Of a stretch of DNA of 64,000 bases, positions 16,421 to 25,213 are shown piece after piece (positions within the stretch are counted from its first letter, which is position 1; each line of letters begins with the position of its first letter). The position numbers and the translations under genes are program-made. Location: positions 1,038,246-1,102,245 of the forward strand of contig NZ_FNWD01000002.1 in assembly GCF_900104655.1 (NCBI RefSeq), in the 5' to 3' direction. The notes beneath the pieces are model-generated. The model had not been told where the DNA came from. It saw only the letters and a program-made list of their open reading frames with translations, and made no database searches. This DNA is from Millionella massiliensis (GTDB taxonomy: Bacteria; Bacteroidota; Bacteroidia; Bacteroidales; Rikenellaceae).

Positions 16421-17737
16421 ATGAAGCTGATCACCTTTTACGGTCTATTGCTCGGTGCGATGGCCAGCCTCATGCTGTCGTGCAAGAAGACAGAACCCAA
16501 TCCCGATCCCGACCCTGAGCTAACACAGCGGAATCGGGCCGTGATCGAATACATGATTGCCGACAACAACCTGTACAGCTACGCCCTCGAAGACATCAAC
16601 GAGATGGAGAGCGCATGGGACGACGGTTATGACGGCTACATGGTTGTTTTTCTCTATCCGGTCGCCTCGACCAGCAGTTACGCATCGGCCACAGACCACG
16701 ACGAGACCCCGCGGCTGCTGCTGATCCAGTCCGACGAGGACAGTCGAACCATCCGCAGCACCACGCTCAAGAGCTACAGCCGCGACGAAGACCCCACCGA
16801 TCCCGCCTTCATGGGACAGGTGATTGCCGACGCCATGGAGCTCGTTCCCGCGAGCCGCTACGCCCTGGCCTTCTGGTCACACGGATCGGGATGGCTGCCC
16901 GACGGTACTTCGCAACCCCTGAGATCCACCCTTCCGGCCGCAGACGATCCCGCATGGGCCGGTTCCAAACTGGCCGGCATCATCCCCGAAACCGATTCTC
17001 CGATCCTGTCATATTCATTCGGCCAAAGCAATAGCCACGGTAACAGCGAGATGGAGATCGACGCCATGGCAGCCGCCCTGCCCGCCGGCATCCAGTTTGA
17101 CTTCATACTGTTCGACGCCTGCCACATGGGTTGCGTCGAACTGGCCTGGGAGTTGAAAGACCACACGCAATACCTGATCGCGTCGGTTGCCGAGACACTG
17201 GCCGACGGATTTCCCTACGCCCAACTGATGGAACCGATGTTTTCGAGCACGGCCGACGTAACCTCCATGGGGCGTCTGTTTTACGAGCACTACAGCCGCC
17301 TCAGCGGTTCCATGCAGAGTGCCACCGTGGGGGTAGTTCGCACCGACCGGCTGCCCGCCCTGGCCTCGAGCGTCAAGGCACTGTGCGAGGCAGGCCTGCC
17401 CGGCAGCGGCATCTCGTATGCGGGCCAACAGTTCAGACGCCGCCCGATGGGATTCGGCGACACCTTTTACGACCTGGAGGACTTCGTACATCAGACCTGG
17501 GGCACCACCGATCCGCTGGTCACCGCCTTCGAGACAGCCCTCCACGAAGCAGTCGAGTACCAGGCTGCGACACCCTGGTTATTCCGCAACGAGAGCGGAG
17601 CCATTCAGGTCAAAACGCACTGCGGTCTTTCGTGCTACCTGCCCCGCACCACGACCCCGCTGTCACTCGAAGCCTACCGCACCCGTTTCGGTTGGAGCAC
17701 AGCCTCCGGCATGGGAAGCCTGCTCGGCGAAGAATAG
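16421..17737 (+). CDS. Clostripain-like (peptidase C11) lipoprotein
   Basis: A 438-residue lipoprotein with lipobox LMLSC (Cys21). Catalytic residues are in the expected places: His154 in AFWSHGSGW and Cys234 in ILFDACHMG, the His-Cys dyad of clan CD proteases related to clostripain. Acidic residues around the core (EMEIDAMAAAL) precede the Cys strand as in family C11. These enzymes usually cleave after basic residues; specificity cannot be read here. The protein would be anchored in a membrane facing the periplasm or the outside. It follows an AraC regulator and is closed by a strong palindrome downstream. Confidence 0.85.
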   Translation: MKLITFYGLLLGAMASLMLSCKKTEPNPDPDPELTQRNRAVIEYMIADNNLYSYALEDINEMESAWDDGYDGYMVVFLYPVASTSSYASATDHDETPRLLLIQSDEDSRTIRSTTLKSYSRDEDPTDPAFMGQVIADAMELVPASRYALAFWSHGSGWLPDGTSQPLRSTLPAADDPAWAGSKLAGIIPETDSPILSYSFGQSNSHGNSEMEIDAMAAALPAGIQFDFILFDACHMGCVELAWELKDHTQYLIASVAETLADGFPYAQLMEPMFSSTADVTSMGRLFYEHYSRLSGSMQSATVGVVRTDRLPALASSVKALCEAGLPGSGISYAGQQFRRRPMGFGDTFYDLEDFVHQTWGTTDPLVTAFETALHEAVEYQAATPWLFRNESGAIQVKTHCGLSCYLPRTTTPLSLEAYRTRFGWSTASGMGSLLGEE

Positions 17738-17827
17738 TCCCCTGCAACTTGTCACGGCCCTTCCCGACACAGCGTTTTCCGACATGCACAGAGAGTTTTA
17801 ACCACACATCCTTACAGAAATAAAACA

Positions 17828-17863
17828 GCATCGCCGTTCCGGTCATGACCGGAACGGCGATGC
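17828..17863 (+). terminator. Perfect 36-base palindrome after the clostripain-like gene
   Basis: The two 18-base halves are exactly complementary (17828-17845 and 17846-17863). As RNA it forms a long hairpin with a minimal loop. No T-run follows, so it may work as a terminator or as a 3' stabiliser. Confidence 0.65.
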
Positions 17864-18100
17864 CACTTAATATACTCCAAGAGAATGCGCCACAAATCCT
17901 TCGCCCCCTAACTTTCCCCTCATACCATACCGGTTACCGGATGCAACATTCAGGTTTCACCATCATCCTCAAGAGTGCACCGGTGAGCCCAGGCACGAAC
18001 CACGGCCAAATTTGAGATCGAGACCATTTACCACAGCCCTTCCCAAGCAGCCTTCACCTCCCCTCCGTAATCTTCACTCACCTCGCCCCCCGTAACAGCA
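17864..18100. other. Pyrimidine-rich spacer, nothing recognised
   Basis: Between the palindrome and the stop of the convergent RelA/SpoT-like gene the plus strand is C-rich, with no coding frame or RNA gene. Confidence 0.5.
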
Positions 18101-20263
18101 TCAATTCACCCGGAAAGCCCGCGTCACCTCTTTGATTCTCTTCAATTTGTAGAGCACCATGTCGACCACCTGCGCACTGTTCACCTCGATCGACAACTGG
18201 CCTTCCATCACGCCACGCTGAGCCCCGAACGACATCGACCGTATATTCAACTTCAGTTCCTGTGAGATCAGATCCGTAATCCGTCCGGCCAACCCGGGCA
18301 CGTCATCACCCTGCACCCGGATCGTCGCCCGGAACGCCCCGGACGAAGAGGTCTGGCGCCATTTGGCCGTAAGCACCCGGTAGGGGTACTCTTCCCGGAG
18401 ACGTTTGGCATTCGGGCAGTCGGTCCGGTGGATGGTGATCCCGCTGTGGATCGTCACGAAACCGAACACCGGGTCGCCATAAATCGGGTTGCAGCAGCGC
18501 GCGAGTTTGTAATCGACGTTTTTCAGCGTCTCGTCGATCACCAGGCAATCGTCCGAGCTGTTTCGTCCCGACTCCTGATCATCCGTCTTGGCTTTGCGGG
18601 GGCGCACCTCGGGAGCCGGGGCAATTCCCTCGGCATAGTTGGTCAGCACCTCCTTCAATTCAGCCGTCGAGGCACGCTGCTCGGCAATCAGGGCATAGAC
18701 CTCGAAACCCGTCTTGATTTTATAGTATTTCGAGAGCGCCGTAACAGCCTCCTCGATGGTGAGCGGCAGTTTCCAGTTCTTCACCTTCCGTTCCAGCTCC
18801 TCGCGACCGAGTTGCGAGCTTCGCGCCTCGTCCTCGCGGAGAATCTGTTTGATTTTGGCCTTCGCCTTGGAGGTCACCACATACTCCAGCCAACCCGACT
18901 TGGGGCGTTGCGACTTGGAGGTGGCAATCTCGACGACATCACCGTTGTGGAGCTTTTCGCGCATCGAAACGTTGCGTCCGTTCACCTTGCCGCCCGTGCA
19001 GCAGGCCCCCAGATTGGAGTGAATGTCAAACGCAAAGTCAAGCAGCGTGGCCCCCTCGGGGAGTTTCCTGAGGTCGCCCGTGGGCGTGAAGACAAAGACC
19101 TCGCGACTGCTGAGGGCCAGGTCGAACCGTTCCTCGATGGTTTCCGAGGCCGAAGTCGTTTCGACAATCTCGCGCAGCCGGGCGAGCCACTGTTCGCTGC
19201 CCATGCCGCCGCCACCGACCCCTTTGTAGCGCCAGTGAGCCGCCACCCCGCGTTCGGCCACCTCGTCCATCCGGAGGGTTCGGATCTGCACCTCGACCCA
19301 GCGTCCCTGCGGCGTGACGACCGTCGTATGGAGCGATTCGTAGCCATTCGATTTCGGGATCGAGATCCAGTCGCGCATACGGTCGGGATTGGGCGTGTAG
19401 AAGTCCGTCACCACCGAATAGACCGACCAGCACTGCATTTTCTCCTCCGCCGGCGGACAGTCGATGATGATGCGGATGGCGAACAGGTCATAGACCTCCT
19501 CGAACGGCACCTTCTGTTTGCGCATCTTGCGCCAGATCGAGTAGACCGACTTGGTGCGGCTTTTGAGCTTGTAGTGGATGCCCAGCGCATGCAACTTTTC
19601 CTCGATCGGTTTGAGGAACTCGGCAATGAAGCGTTCACGTTCGCCGGCCCCTTCGGAGAGTTTCCGCACGATGTGGGCGTACTCTTTCGGTTCGAGGTAC
19701 TTCAGCGAGAGGTCCTCCATCTCCGACTTGATGGCATACAATCCCAGTTTATGGGCCAGTTGGGAGTAGAGGTTGAGCGTCTCCCACGATTTTTTGTTCC
19801 GTTTGAGTTCGGGGAAACTTTCGAGCGCCCGCATCACCTCCAGCCGGTCCGCCATTTTGATCAGGATGACACGAGGGTCGGTCGAATAGGATACGATCAG
19901 TTCCCGGAAGTTATCGGCCTGGAGGGTCGAAGTTTTAGGATCGACCTCCGAGATATTGTTCAGTCCGCAGACAATCGTTTCGCACTCCGCCCCGAACTCT
20001 TTTCCGATTTGCTGCGGGGACATCAGTCCCAGCCGCGCCACGTCGTGGAGCAGCGTCGAGACCACCGAGTTGCGTCCGAGTCCGATCTCTTCGGCGACGA
20101 TACGCGCCGTCTTGACGCTATGGAAGACGAACGGCGATCCGTCATAGCGTCGTTGTCCGGCCAGCGCCCTGACCGCCACATGCATCGCTTTGCGAATATC
20201 CCGACGCGACGCCTCGCTGAACGAACCGTCGATCAGAAGCAGAAAATCCCGATATAAACTCAT
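18101..20263 (-). CDS. RelA/SpoT family (p)ppGpp synthetase with degenerate hydrolase motif
   Basis: A 720-residue protein in the full RelA/SpoT order: HD-like domain (about 20-170), synthetase (about 210-330), TGS (about 390-450), zinc-finger-like segment (RCCNPIYGDP with HRTDCPNAK) and C-terminal ACT domain. The synthetase looks intact: SRTKSVYSIWRKM, DLFAIRIII, NGYESLHTT and EVQIRT. In the hydrolase, the first His (FHSVKTARI, His48) and HD (His73-Asp74) remain. The usual acidic ED after HD is replaced by Arg-Leu in HDVARLG, so hydrolysis may be lost. I start at the Met of MSLYRDF because a TAnnTTTG box lies immediately upstream. Confidence 0.88.
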   Translation of the reverse strand: MSLYRDFLLLIDGSFSEASRRDIRKAMHVAVRALAGQRRYDGSPFVFHSVKTARIVAEEIGLGRNSVVSTLLHDVARLGLMSPQQIGKEFGAECETIVCGLNNISEVDPKTSTLQADNFRELIVSYSTDPRVILIKMADRLEVMRALESFPELKRNKKSWETLNLYSQLAHKLGLYAIKSEMEDLSLKYLEPKEYAHIVRKLSEGAGERERFIAEFLKPIEEKLHALGIHYKLKSRTKSVYSIWRKMRKQKVPFEEVYDLFAIRIIIDCPPAEEKMQCWSVYSVVTDFYTPNPDRMRDWISIPKSNGYESLHTTVVTPQGRWVEVQIRTLRMDEVAERGVAAHWRYKGVGGGGMGSEQWLARLREIVETTSASETIEERFDLALSSREVFVFTPTGDLRKLPEGATLLDFAFDIHSNLGACCTGGKVNGRNVSMREKLHNGDVVEIATSKSQRPKSGWLEYVVTSKAKAKIKQILREDEARSSQLGREELERKVKNWKLPLTIEEAVTALSKYYKIKTGFEVYALIAEQRASTAELKEVLTNYAEGIAPAPEVRPRKAKTDDQESGRNSSDDCLVIDETLKNVDYKLARCCNPIYGDPVFGFVTIHSGITIHRTDCPNAKRLREEYPYRVLTAKWRQTSSSGAFRATIRVQGDDVPGLAGRITDLISQELKLNIRSMSFGAQRGVMEGQLSIEVNSAQVVDMVLYKLKRIKEVTRAFRVN

Positions 20264-20268
20264 AATAC

Positions 20269-20276
20269 CAAATATA
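20269..20276 (-). promoter_or_regulatory. Putative -7 box giving a near-leaderless RelA/SpoT transcript
   Basis: TATATTTG on the minus strand lies six bases before the chosen start codon. If used, the transcript would start almost at the ATG. No -33 TTG is seen. Confidence 0.4.
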
Positions 20277-20563
20277 TAACCCTTGTTTCGGAACACCCGG
20301 CATCACCCCCGCCAGCCGCTCTCCTCATCAACGACTCCACCCCCTCCATTCCACCCACTCTTCCATCCCCCCCGCACCGTTTTCTCTGCCACTTGTACCA
20401 CATTCTCCACCCCTCAGAGCCCTCCCCCCTACTCACACGACTGCCCTGCAGTTTTCCTCCTTCCCAGCACAAAGCGGCAAAGGTTTACACGCCGAATGCC
20501 TCTTTAAAAATAATCAAATTTCGTAACTTGCCGACAAAATCCGCACGAAAAAAGAGTCCGAGG
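20277..20563. other. Pyrimidine-rich spacer between divergent genes
   Basis: The plus strand consists largely of C and T between 20300 and 20460. A possible weak TAnCTTG-type element lies near 20523, just before the sulfatase. No gene is supported. Confidence 0.45.
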
Positions 20564-22168
20564 ATGAAAAAACTCCCGTTATATGCCCTGACAAGCGCCG
20601 CAGCCCTGCTCGGGCCGTCGGCGTGGGGCCACGCTCCGCGACACGACACCCCCTCGCCCCGACAGGGCGACCGTCCCAATATCCTGCTGTTTCTGGTCGA
20701 CGACATGGGGTGGCAGGACACCTCCGAACCCTTTTGGAAAGATACTACCCCCCTGAACCGGACCTACCGGACGCCCAACATGGAGCAGATGGCCCGCCGT
20801 TCGGTCAAATTTACAGCCGCCTACGCCAGCGCCATCAGTTCCCCCTCGCGGGTCAGCCTGATGACCGGCATGAACCCGGCCGCCCACCGCGTCACCAACT
20901 GGACCCTCCATAAAGATAAAGGGCCCGATCCCTCAAGTCCGCTGCTCGAATGGCCCGAGTGGAGCATGAACGGCATCAGCACCACCCCCGGCATCCCGCA
21001 CACCACGTACGTCACCCCGCTGCCCGAGCTGCTCCGCGGAGCCGGCTACCGCACCATCATGATCGGCAAGGCCCACTTCGGAGCCATCGACACCCCGGGA
21101 GCCGACCCGCTGACGCTGGGTTTCGACGTCAACATAGCCGGCCATGCGGCCGGCGGACCCGCCTCGTACCTCGGCGAGCAGAATTTCGGCAACATTCCCG
21201 GCGCCAGCCAGCAGCCCCCGTTTGCGATACCGGGTCTCGAAGCCTACTGGGGGAAAGACATTTTCGCCACCGAAGCCCTCACACTCGAAGCCAAGAAGCA
21301 GATCGACACCGCGCTGCTGCAAGACCGCCCGTTTTTCCTCTACATGAGCCATTATGCCGTCCACGTGCCACTGAACCGCGACATGCGTTATTATGAGCAG
21401 TACATCGAGCGCGGGCTCGACCCGACGGAAGCGGCCTATGCGGCACTGATCGAAGGGATGGACAAGAGTTTGGGCGACCTGCGTGGCTATCTGAAAGAGA
21501 AAGGGATCGACCGCAACACCATCGTGATCTTCTGTTCGGACAACGGCGGTCTGTCCGTATGGGGTCGTGGCGGCAAGCCCGGCACCCAGAACTGGCCCCT
21601 GCGCAGCGGCAAAGGGTCGCCACTGGAGGGAGGTATCCGGGTTCCCCTGATGATCGAATGGCCCGGAGCCAGCGACCCGGGCACCCACTGCACCGAACCG
21701 GTAGCGATTCAGGACCTGATGCCGACAATTCTGGAGATGGCCCAAGTCGACAAAATCCGCACCGTGCAGCCGATCGACGGCCAGAGCATCCTGCCCCTGC
21801 TGAGCGGCTCGCCCCTGAAGCGGAAACACCCTCTGGTATGGCACTTTCCGAACATGTGGGACGCAACGGGTGACGGTATCGGTCCCCACAGCGCGATCCG
21901 CATCGGCGACTGGAAACTGATCTACTACTACGACACCGGACGCACCATGCTGTTCAACCTGCGCGAAGACATCTTCGAAAAGATCGACCACGGCGAGAAC
22001 CCCCGCCAGCAGAAACGGCGTGAAAAGATGGCCAAACGGCTGACACGTGAACTGCGTCGGATGGATGCCCAGGTACCGCAAGTCAAGGCCACCGGGAAGT
22101 GGTGCCGCTGGCCCGACGGGACCCCGTTCCGCGAGCGGACCGGGAAAAACGACGGCATCCACTACTGA
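20564..22168 (+). CDS. Secreted S-type sulfatase (arylsulfatase family S1)
   Basis: A 534-residue alkaline-phosphatase-fold sulfatase that removes sulfate esters, probably from glycans. After a signal peptide (about 1-22), residues 39-48 carry NILLFLVDDM with the metal-binding Asp46-Asp47. The active-site signature is S-S-P-S-R at 92-96 (SSPSRVSLMTG), with Ser92 at the formylglycine position. It is therefore a Ser-type enzyme needing an anaerobic maturase (anSME), and none is in the window. Later motifs include GKAHFG and FCSDNGG. I start at MKKLPLY because that Met opens the signal peptide. GH2 and GH31 genes follow on the same strand, so the target is probably a sulfated glycan. Confidence 0.9.
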   Translation: MKKLPLYALTSAAALLGPSAWGHAPRHDTPSPRQGDRPNILLFLVDDMGWQDTSEPFWKDTTPLNRTYRTPNMEQMARRSVKFTAAYASAISSPSRVSLMTGMNPAAHRVTNWTLHKDKGPDPSSPLLEWPEWSMNGISTTPGIPHTTYVTPLPELLRGAGYRTIMIGKAHFGAIDTPGADPLTLGFDVNIAGHAAGGPASYLGEQNFGNIPGASQQPPFAIPGLEAYWGKDIFATEALTLEAKKQIDTALLQDRPFFLYMSHYAVHVPLNRDMRYYEQYIERGLDPTEAAYAALIEGMDKSLGDLRGYLKEKGIDRNTIVIFCSDNGGLSVWGRGGKPGTQNWPLRSGKGSPLEGGIRVPLMIEWPGASDPGTHCTEPVAIQDLMPTILEMAQVDKIRTVQPIDGQSILPLLSGSPLKRKHPLVWHFPNMWDATGDGIGPHSAIRIGDWKLIYYYDTGRTMLFNLREDIFEKIDHGENPRQQKRREKMAKRLTRELRRMDAQVPQVKATGKWCRWPDGTPFRERTGKNDGIHY

Positions 22169-22517
22169 CAAAGAAGTTCCGCAGACCTTCGCCCTCCCGA
22201 TTCGTACCCCCCGAACACCCGCATCGAGAAATACAGGACAATAAGTCGCCCCCATTCAGTACAATAAGGTAATTTTCCCGACCGAACGGAAACCTATTTT
22301 TTCCGTTCACACTCTTTGTGATTCGAAAGATTGGCTATAACTTCAAGGCAACCTTTCGGAAGTGTAACGCTTTTATTTCCACGGTACTGCACCAACGCGA
22401 AACACATCGCTGCCGATACCCTGCGCCGTCCGGAACAAAAGGGAACACCCCCGAGGCAAGTTCGCCTTCCACCGAGCCCACCCCGCACAAGAACCCACCA
22501 CACCGAACCATATCAAA
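22169..22517. other. Spacer between sulfatase and GH2 gene with a small hairpin
   Basis: A 9-bp inverted repeat (22284-22292 with 22300-22308, loop 7) is the only structure noticed. No coding frame is credible. Confidence 0.4.
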
Positions 22518-25076
22518 ATGAAAATCAGAGAATTGATCATCGCAATCACTCTACTGCACGGCGTCAGTCTCGGGGCACAGGAGCGCGACATTTTCGAGCA
22601 ATTCGCTCTGCAGAAACGTATCGAGACGCCTGGTCTGGAGAAGAACGAAGCCCGCCCGCTACCCAACATCAAGCTGCCCTGGGACGAAACGTGCCAGAAA
22701 GGTTTTCAGCCCTCGGTCAAGATGACCACCCAGTCCCAACTGGAGCAAGCGCTGGCTGCGATGCGAAAAAGATACGCTCCATTTATGCGGGATTTGGCAC
22801 CGAAGTTACCGCAGACCCGAAAACAATATGTATTGAACGAATTTCAATGGCGTCTGCTCGCCTCCGAAATGCGTACCGACTCGGCAGGGAATCTGTATCC
22901 GATACCGCAGGTCGAACCCACGACCGATACGACCTACCAGACCGTGACGATTCCGCACTACACGGGTCCGATCAACAAAGCCGAAGGAGTCTACCGCAAG
23001 CAGCTTCGGATCACCGCAGAGCAGTTGGAATCCGACCACCTGTATCTCCACTTCAACGGCGTAGACTACACGGCGGCCATATACCTGAACGGGAAAGAGG
23101 TCGGACACCACACCGGACTTTTCGGAGCCTTTGAATTCGACATAAAGCCCTATGCCCACCCCGGCGAGAATCAGCTCGAGATACACATTTTCAACGACTC
23201 CCCGATGATGGGAGACAACTTTTTTCTGGGTCCCAACCGTAAATTCGGCAAGAAACTGGCCGCCTGCGGCGGTCCCGGATGGGACGAACCAGGCTTGGGC
23301 CGGGGTTGGACCATGTGCCCGGTCGGATTCGGCATTTGGCAGCGCTGTTACCTGGAGACCCGCCCCGACGCCTATATCCGCGACATATACATCCGTCCGC
23401 GGCTGGAGGAGTCCAAAGCAGACGTTTGTGTCGAGGTGGCAAACGCACGGGGAAAGGAGCTGACCCTATCCTGCTCGCTGTACGGTCAGAACTTCAAAGC
23501 CACAGTCGTCAGAGACCGACTGCTCGGAGCGGTCGATCGCATCGGGAGAGACAGTTCGGGGCTGACGGTCTGTCGCTTCACGCTCGACCTTGCAGGGAAA
23601 CCCCTGAAAGTATGGTCGTTGGACGAACCGTGGCTCTATCAGCTTCAAGTCAGGCTGGAGGAAGACAATCGGCTGGTGGATGCCGCGGGGCAGCAATTCG
23701 GCATGCGTTCCTTCACGGAATCGACGACAAGCACCCCCAAAGGACGCTTTTACCTGAACGGCCAGGAGATCAAGCTGCGCGGAGCCAACATGATGGGTAA
23801 CCTGATGCAATGCGTGATCCGTCAGGATTTCGACCAGTTGCGAGACGACATTCTGCTGGCCAAGCTGGCCGGCATGACCTACTGGCGGATGACGCAGCAG
23901 CCCTGCCAGCCCGAGGTTTACGACTATTTCGACAAATTGGGAATGCTGGCCCAGACCGACATGCCAGCCTTCAACGGCTACCGCCAGGATGCCGTGGAAG
24001 AGGTGAAGCCGCAGTTTATCGAACTGATGAAGCTGGTGCGCAACCACCCCAGCAACGCCGTGATCTCCTACTGCAACGAGCCGGATTTTACCAAGCCCAT
24101 GATGTTGAACCGCGCACAGCACGAAGCGCTGTTCAGCCGTTTCGACGACGTGGCGTCAGCCATGAATCCCGGCCAGGTGACCAAATGGATCGACGGCGAC
24201 TACATCAACCTCTCCCGCAAGCATTCGGATCACCATTGCTACGAGACCTGGTACGGCAACAGCATGCGCACACAATATTTCGGAGGCTGGTTTTCCACCG
24301 TTGCCGGATGGATGTACTCATGCGGAGAGTTCGGTGCCGAGGGGCTGGACCGGATCGAACTGATGGAAAAATACTTTCCGCCCGAGTGGCTGACGATCGA
24401 TGCCGAGAACAAATGGGATCCGAATCGGATTCCGCGCTGCCAGACCGCCACGACCGGCAAACACTGGCTCAACATCCAGACCGGCACCCGGGAGGAGTGG
24501 GTACGCAACAGCCGGGAGTATCAGATGTGGGCGACCCGCCTGTTTACGGAGGCTCTCCGGCGCCAGCCCAAGATGAACTCCTTTGCCATCCATCTGCTGA
24601 TTGACGCCTGGCCCTCCAGTTGGTTGAAAGCCATTGTCGATACGGAGCGAAAAGCGAAACCGGCCTACTTCGCCTACCGGGATGCACTTCGTCCGATAGC
24701 CGTGAATCTTCGTCCCGACGCATTCTACGGCTTCTCGGGCGATACGGGACGCGTAGCGGTCTTCGTGTGCAACGACACCCCGGAGGCGTGTCAGGGCGGC
24801 GAACTTCGCTACCAGACCGAACTCGACGGAACACTTCTCTCGACCGGTCGCGCACCGGCCACGGTTCCGGCCAGCAACCCGCAGTTCCAGGGGTATCTGG
24901 ATTTTCCCCTGCCGACCGTGACGACACCTACAATGCTGACCGTTCGCGTCGCACTTTTCGACGCAAAGGAGCAGTTGATCCACGACAGTTCCTACGACAT
25001 CGAGGTTTTCCCGGCGAGCGACAAGGGGAAAAAGTTAACCTTTCCGGGCGGTTACCCACAGTCCCTGATCCAATAA
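22518..25076 (+). CDS. Secreted glycoside hydrolase family 2 enzyme
   Basis: An 852-residue GH2 protein with a signal peptide (about 1-20, ending SLGAQ). Residues about 140-240 match the GH2 sugar-binding jelly roll (GVYRKQLRI, LYLHFNGVDYTAAIYLNGK). An immunoglobulin-like domain follows, then the catalytic barrel from about 400. The acid/base is Glu521 in ISYCNEPD and the nucleophile Glu604 in SCGEFGAEG. The barrel start FYLNGQEIKLRGANMMG is a strong family signature. Substrate cannot be assigned: GH2 includes beta-galactosidases, beta-glucuronidases and beta-mannosidases. The neighbours, a sulfatase and a GH31, suggest a shared glycan target. Confidence 0.88.
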   Translation: MKIRELIIAITLLHGVSLGAQERDIFEQFALQKRIETPGLEKNEARPLPNIKLPWDETCQKGFQPSVKMTTQSQLEQALAAMRKRYAPFMRDLAPKLPQTRKQYVLNEFQWRLLASEMRTDSAGNLYPIPQVEPTTDTTYQTVTIPHYTGPINKAEGVYRKQLRITAEQLESDHLYLHFNGVDYTAAIYLNGKEVGHHTGLFGAFEFDIKPYAHPGENQLEIHIFNDSPMMGDNFFLGPNRKFGKKLAACGGPGWDEPGLGRGWTMCPVGFGIWQRCYLETRPDAYIRDIYIRPRLEESKADVCVEVANARGKELTLSCSLYGQNFKATVVRDRLLGAVDRIGRDSSGLTVCRFTLDLAGKPLKVWSLDEPWLYQLQVRLEEDNRLVDAAGQQFGMRSFTESTTSTPKGRFYLNGQEIKLRGANMMGNLMQCVIRQDFDQLRDDILLAKLAGMTYWRMTQQPCQPEVYDYFDKLGMLAQTDMPAFNGYRQDAVEEVKPQFIELMKLVRNHPSNAVISYCNEPDFTKPMMLNRAQHEALFSRFDDVASAMNPGQVTKWIDGDYINLSRKHSDHHCYETWYGNSMRTQYFGGWFSTVAGWMYSCGEFGAEGLDRIELMEKYFPPEWLTIDAENKWDPNRIPRCQTATTGKHWLNIQTGTREEWVRNSREYQMWATRLFTEALRRQPKMNSFAIHLLIDAWPSSWLKAIVDTERKAKPAYFAYRDALRPIAVNLRPDAFYGFSGDTGRVAVFVCNDTPEACQGGELRYQTELDGTLLSTGRAPATVPASNPQFQGYLDFPLPTVTTPTMLTVRVALFDAKEQLIHDSSYDIEVFPASDKGKKLTFPGGYPQSLIQ

Positions 25077-25213
25077 AACCCAGTGCGTCTCGGAGCAGAA
25101 CCCTTCATACGAACCCGCCCACCTGGCCAAAGCCTCGGTTACCCGTATCCTTCGTTCTCACCGAGCACCGCCCAACCGATAATACACAAAAAACACACAA
25201 AAACAACCCCGCC

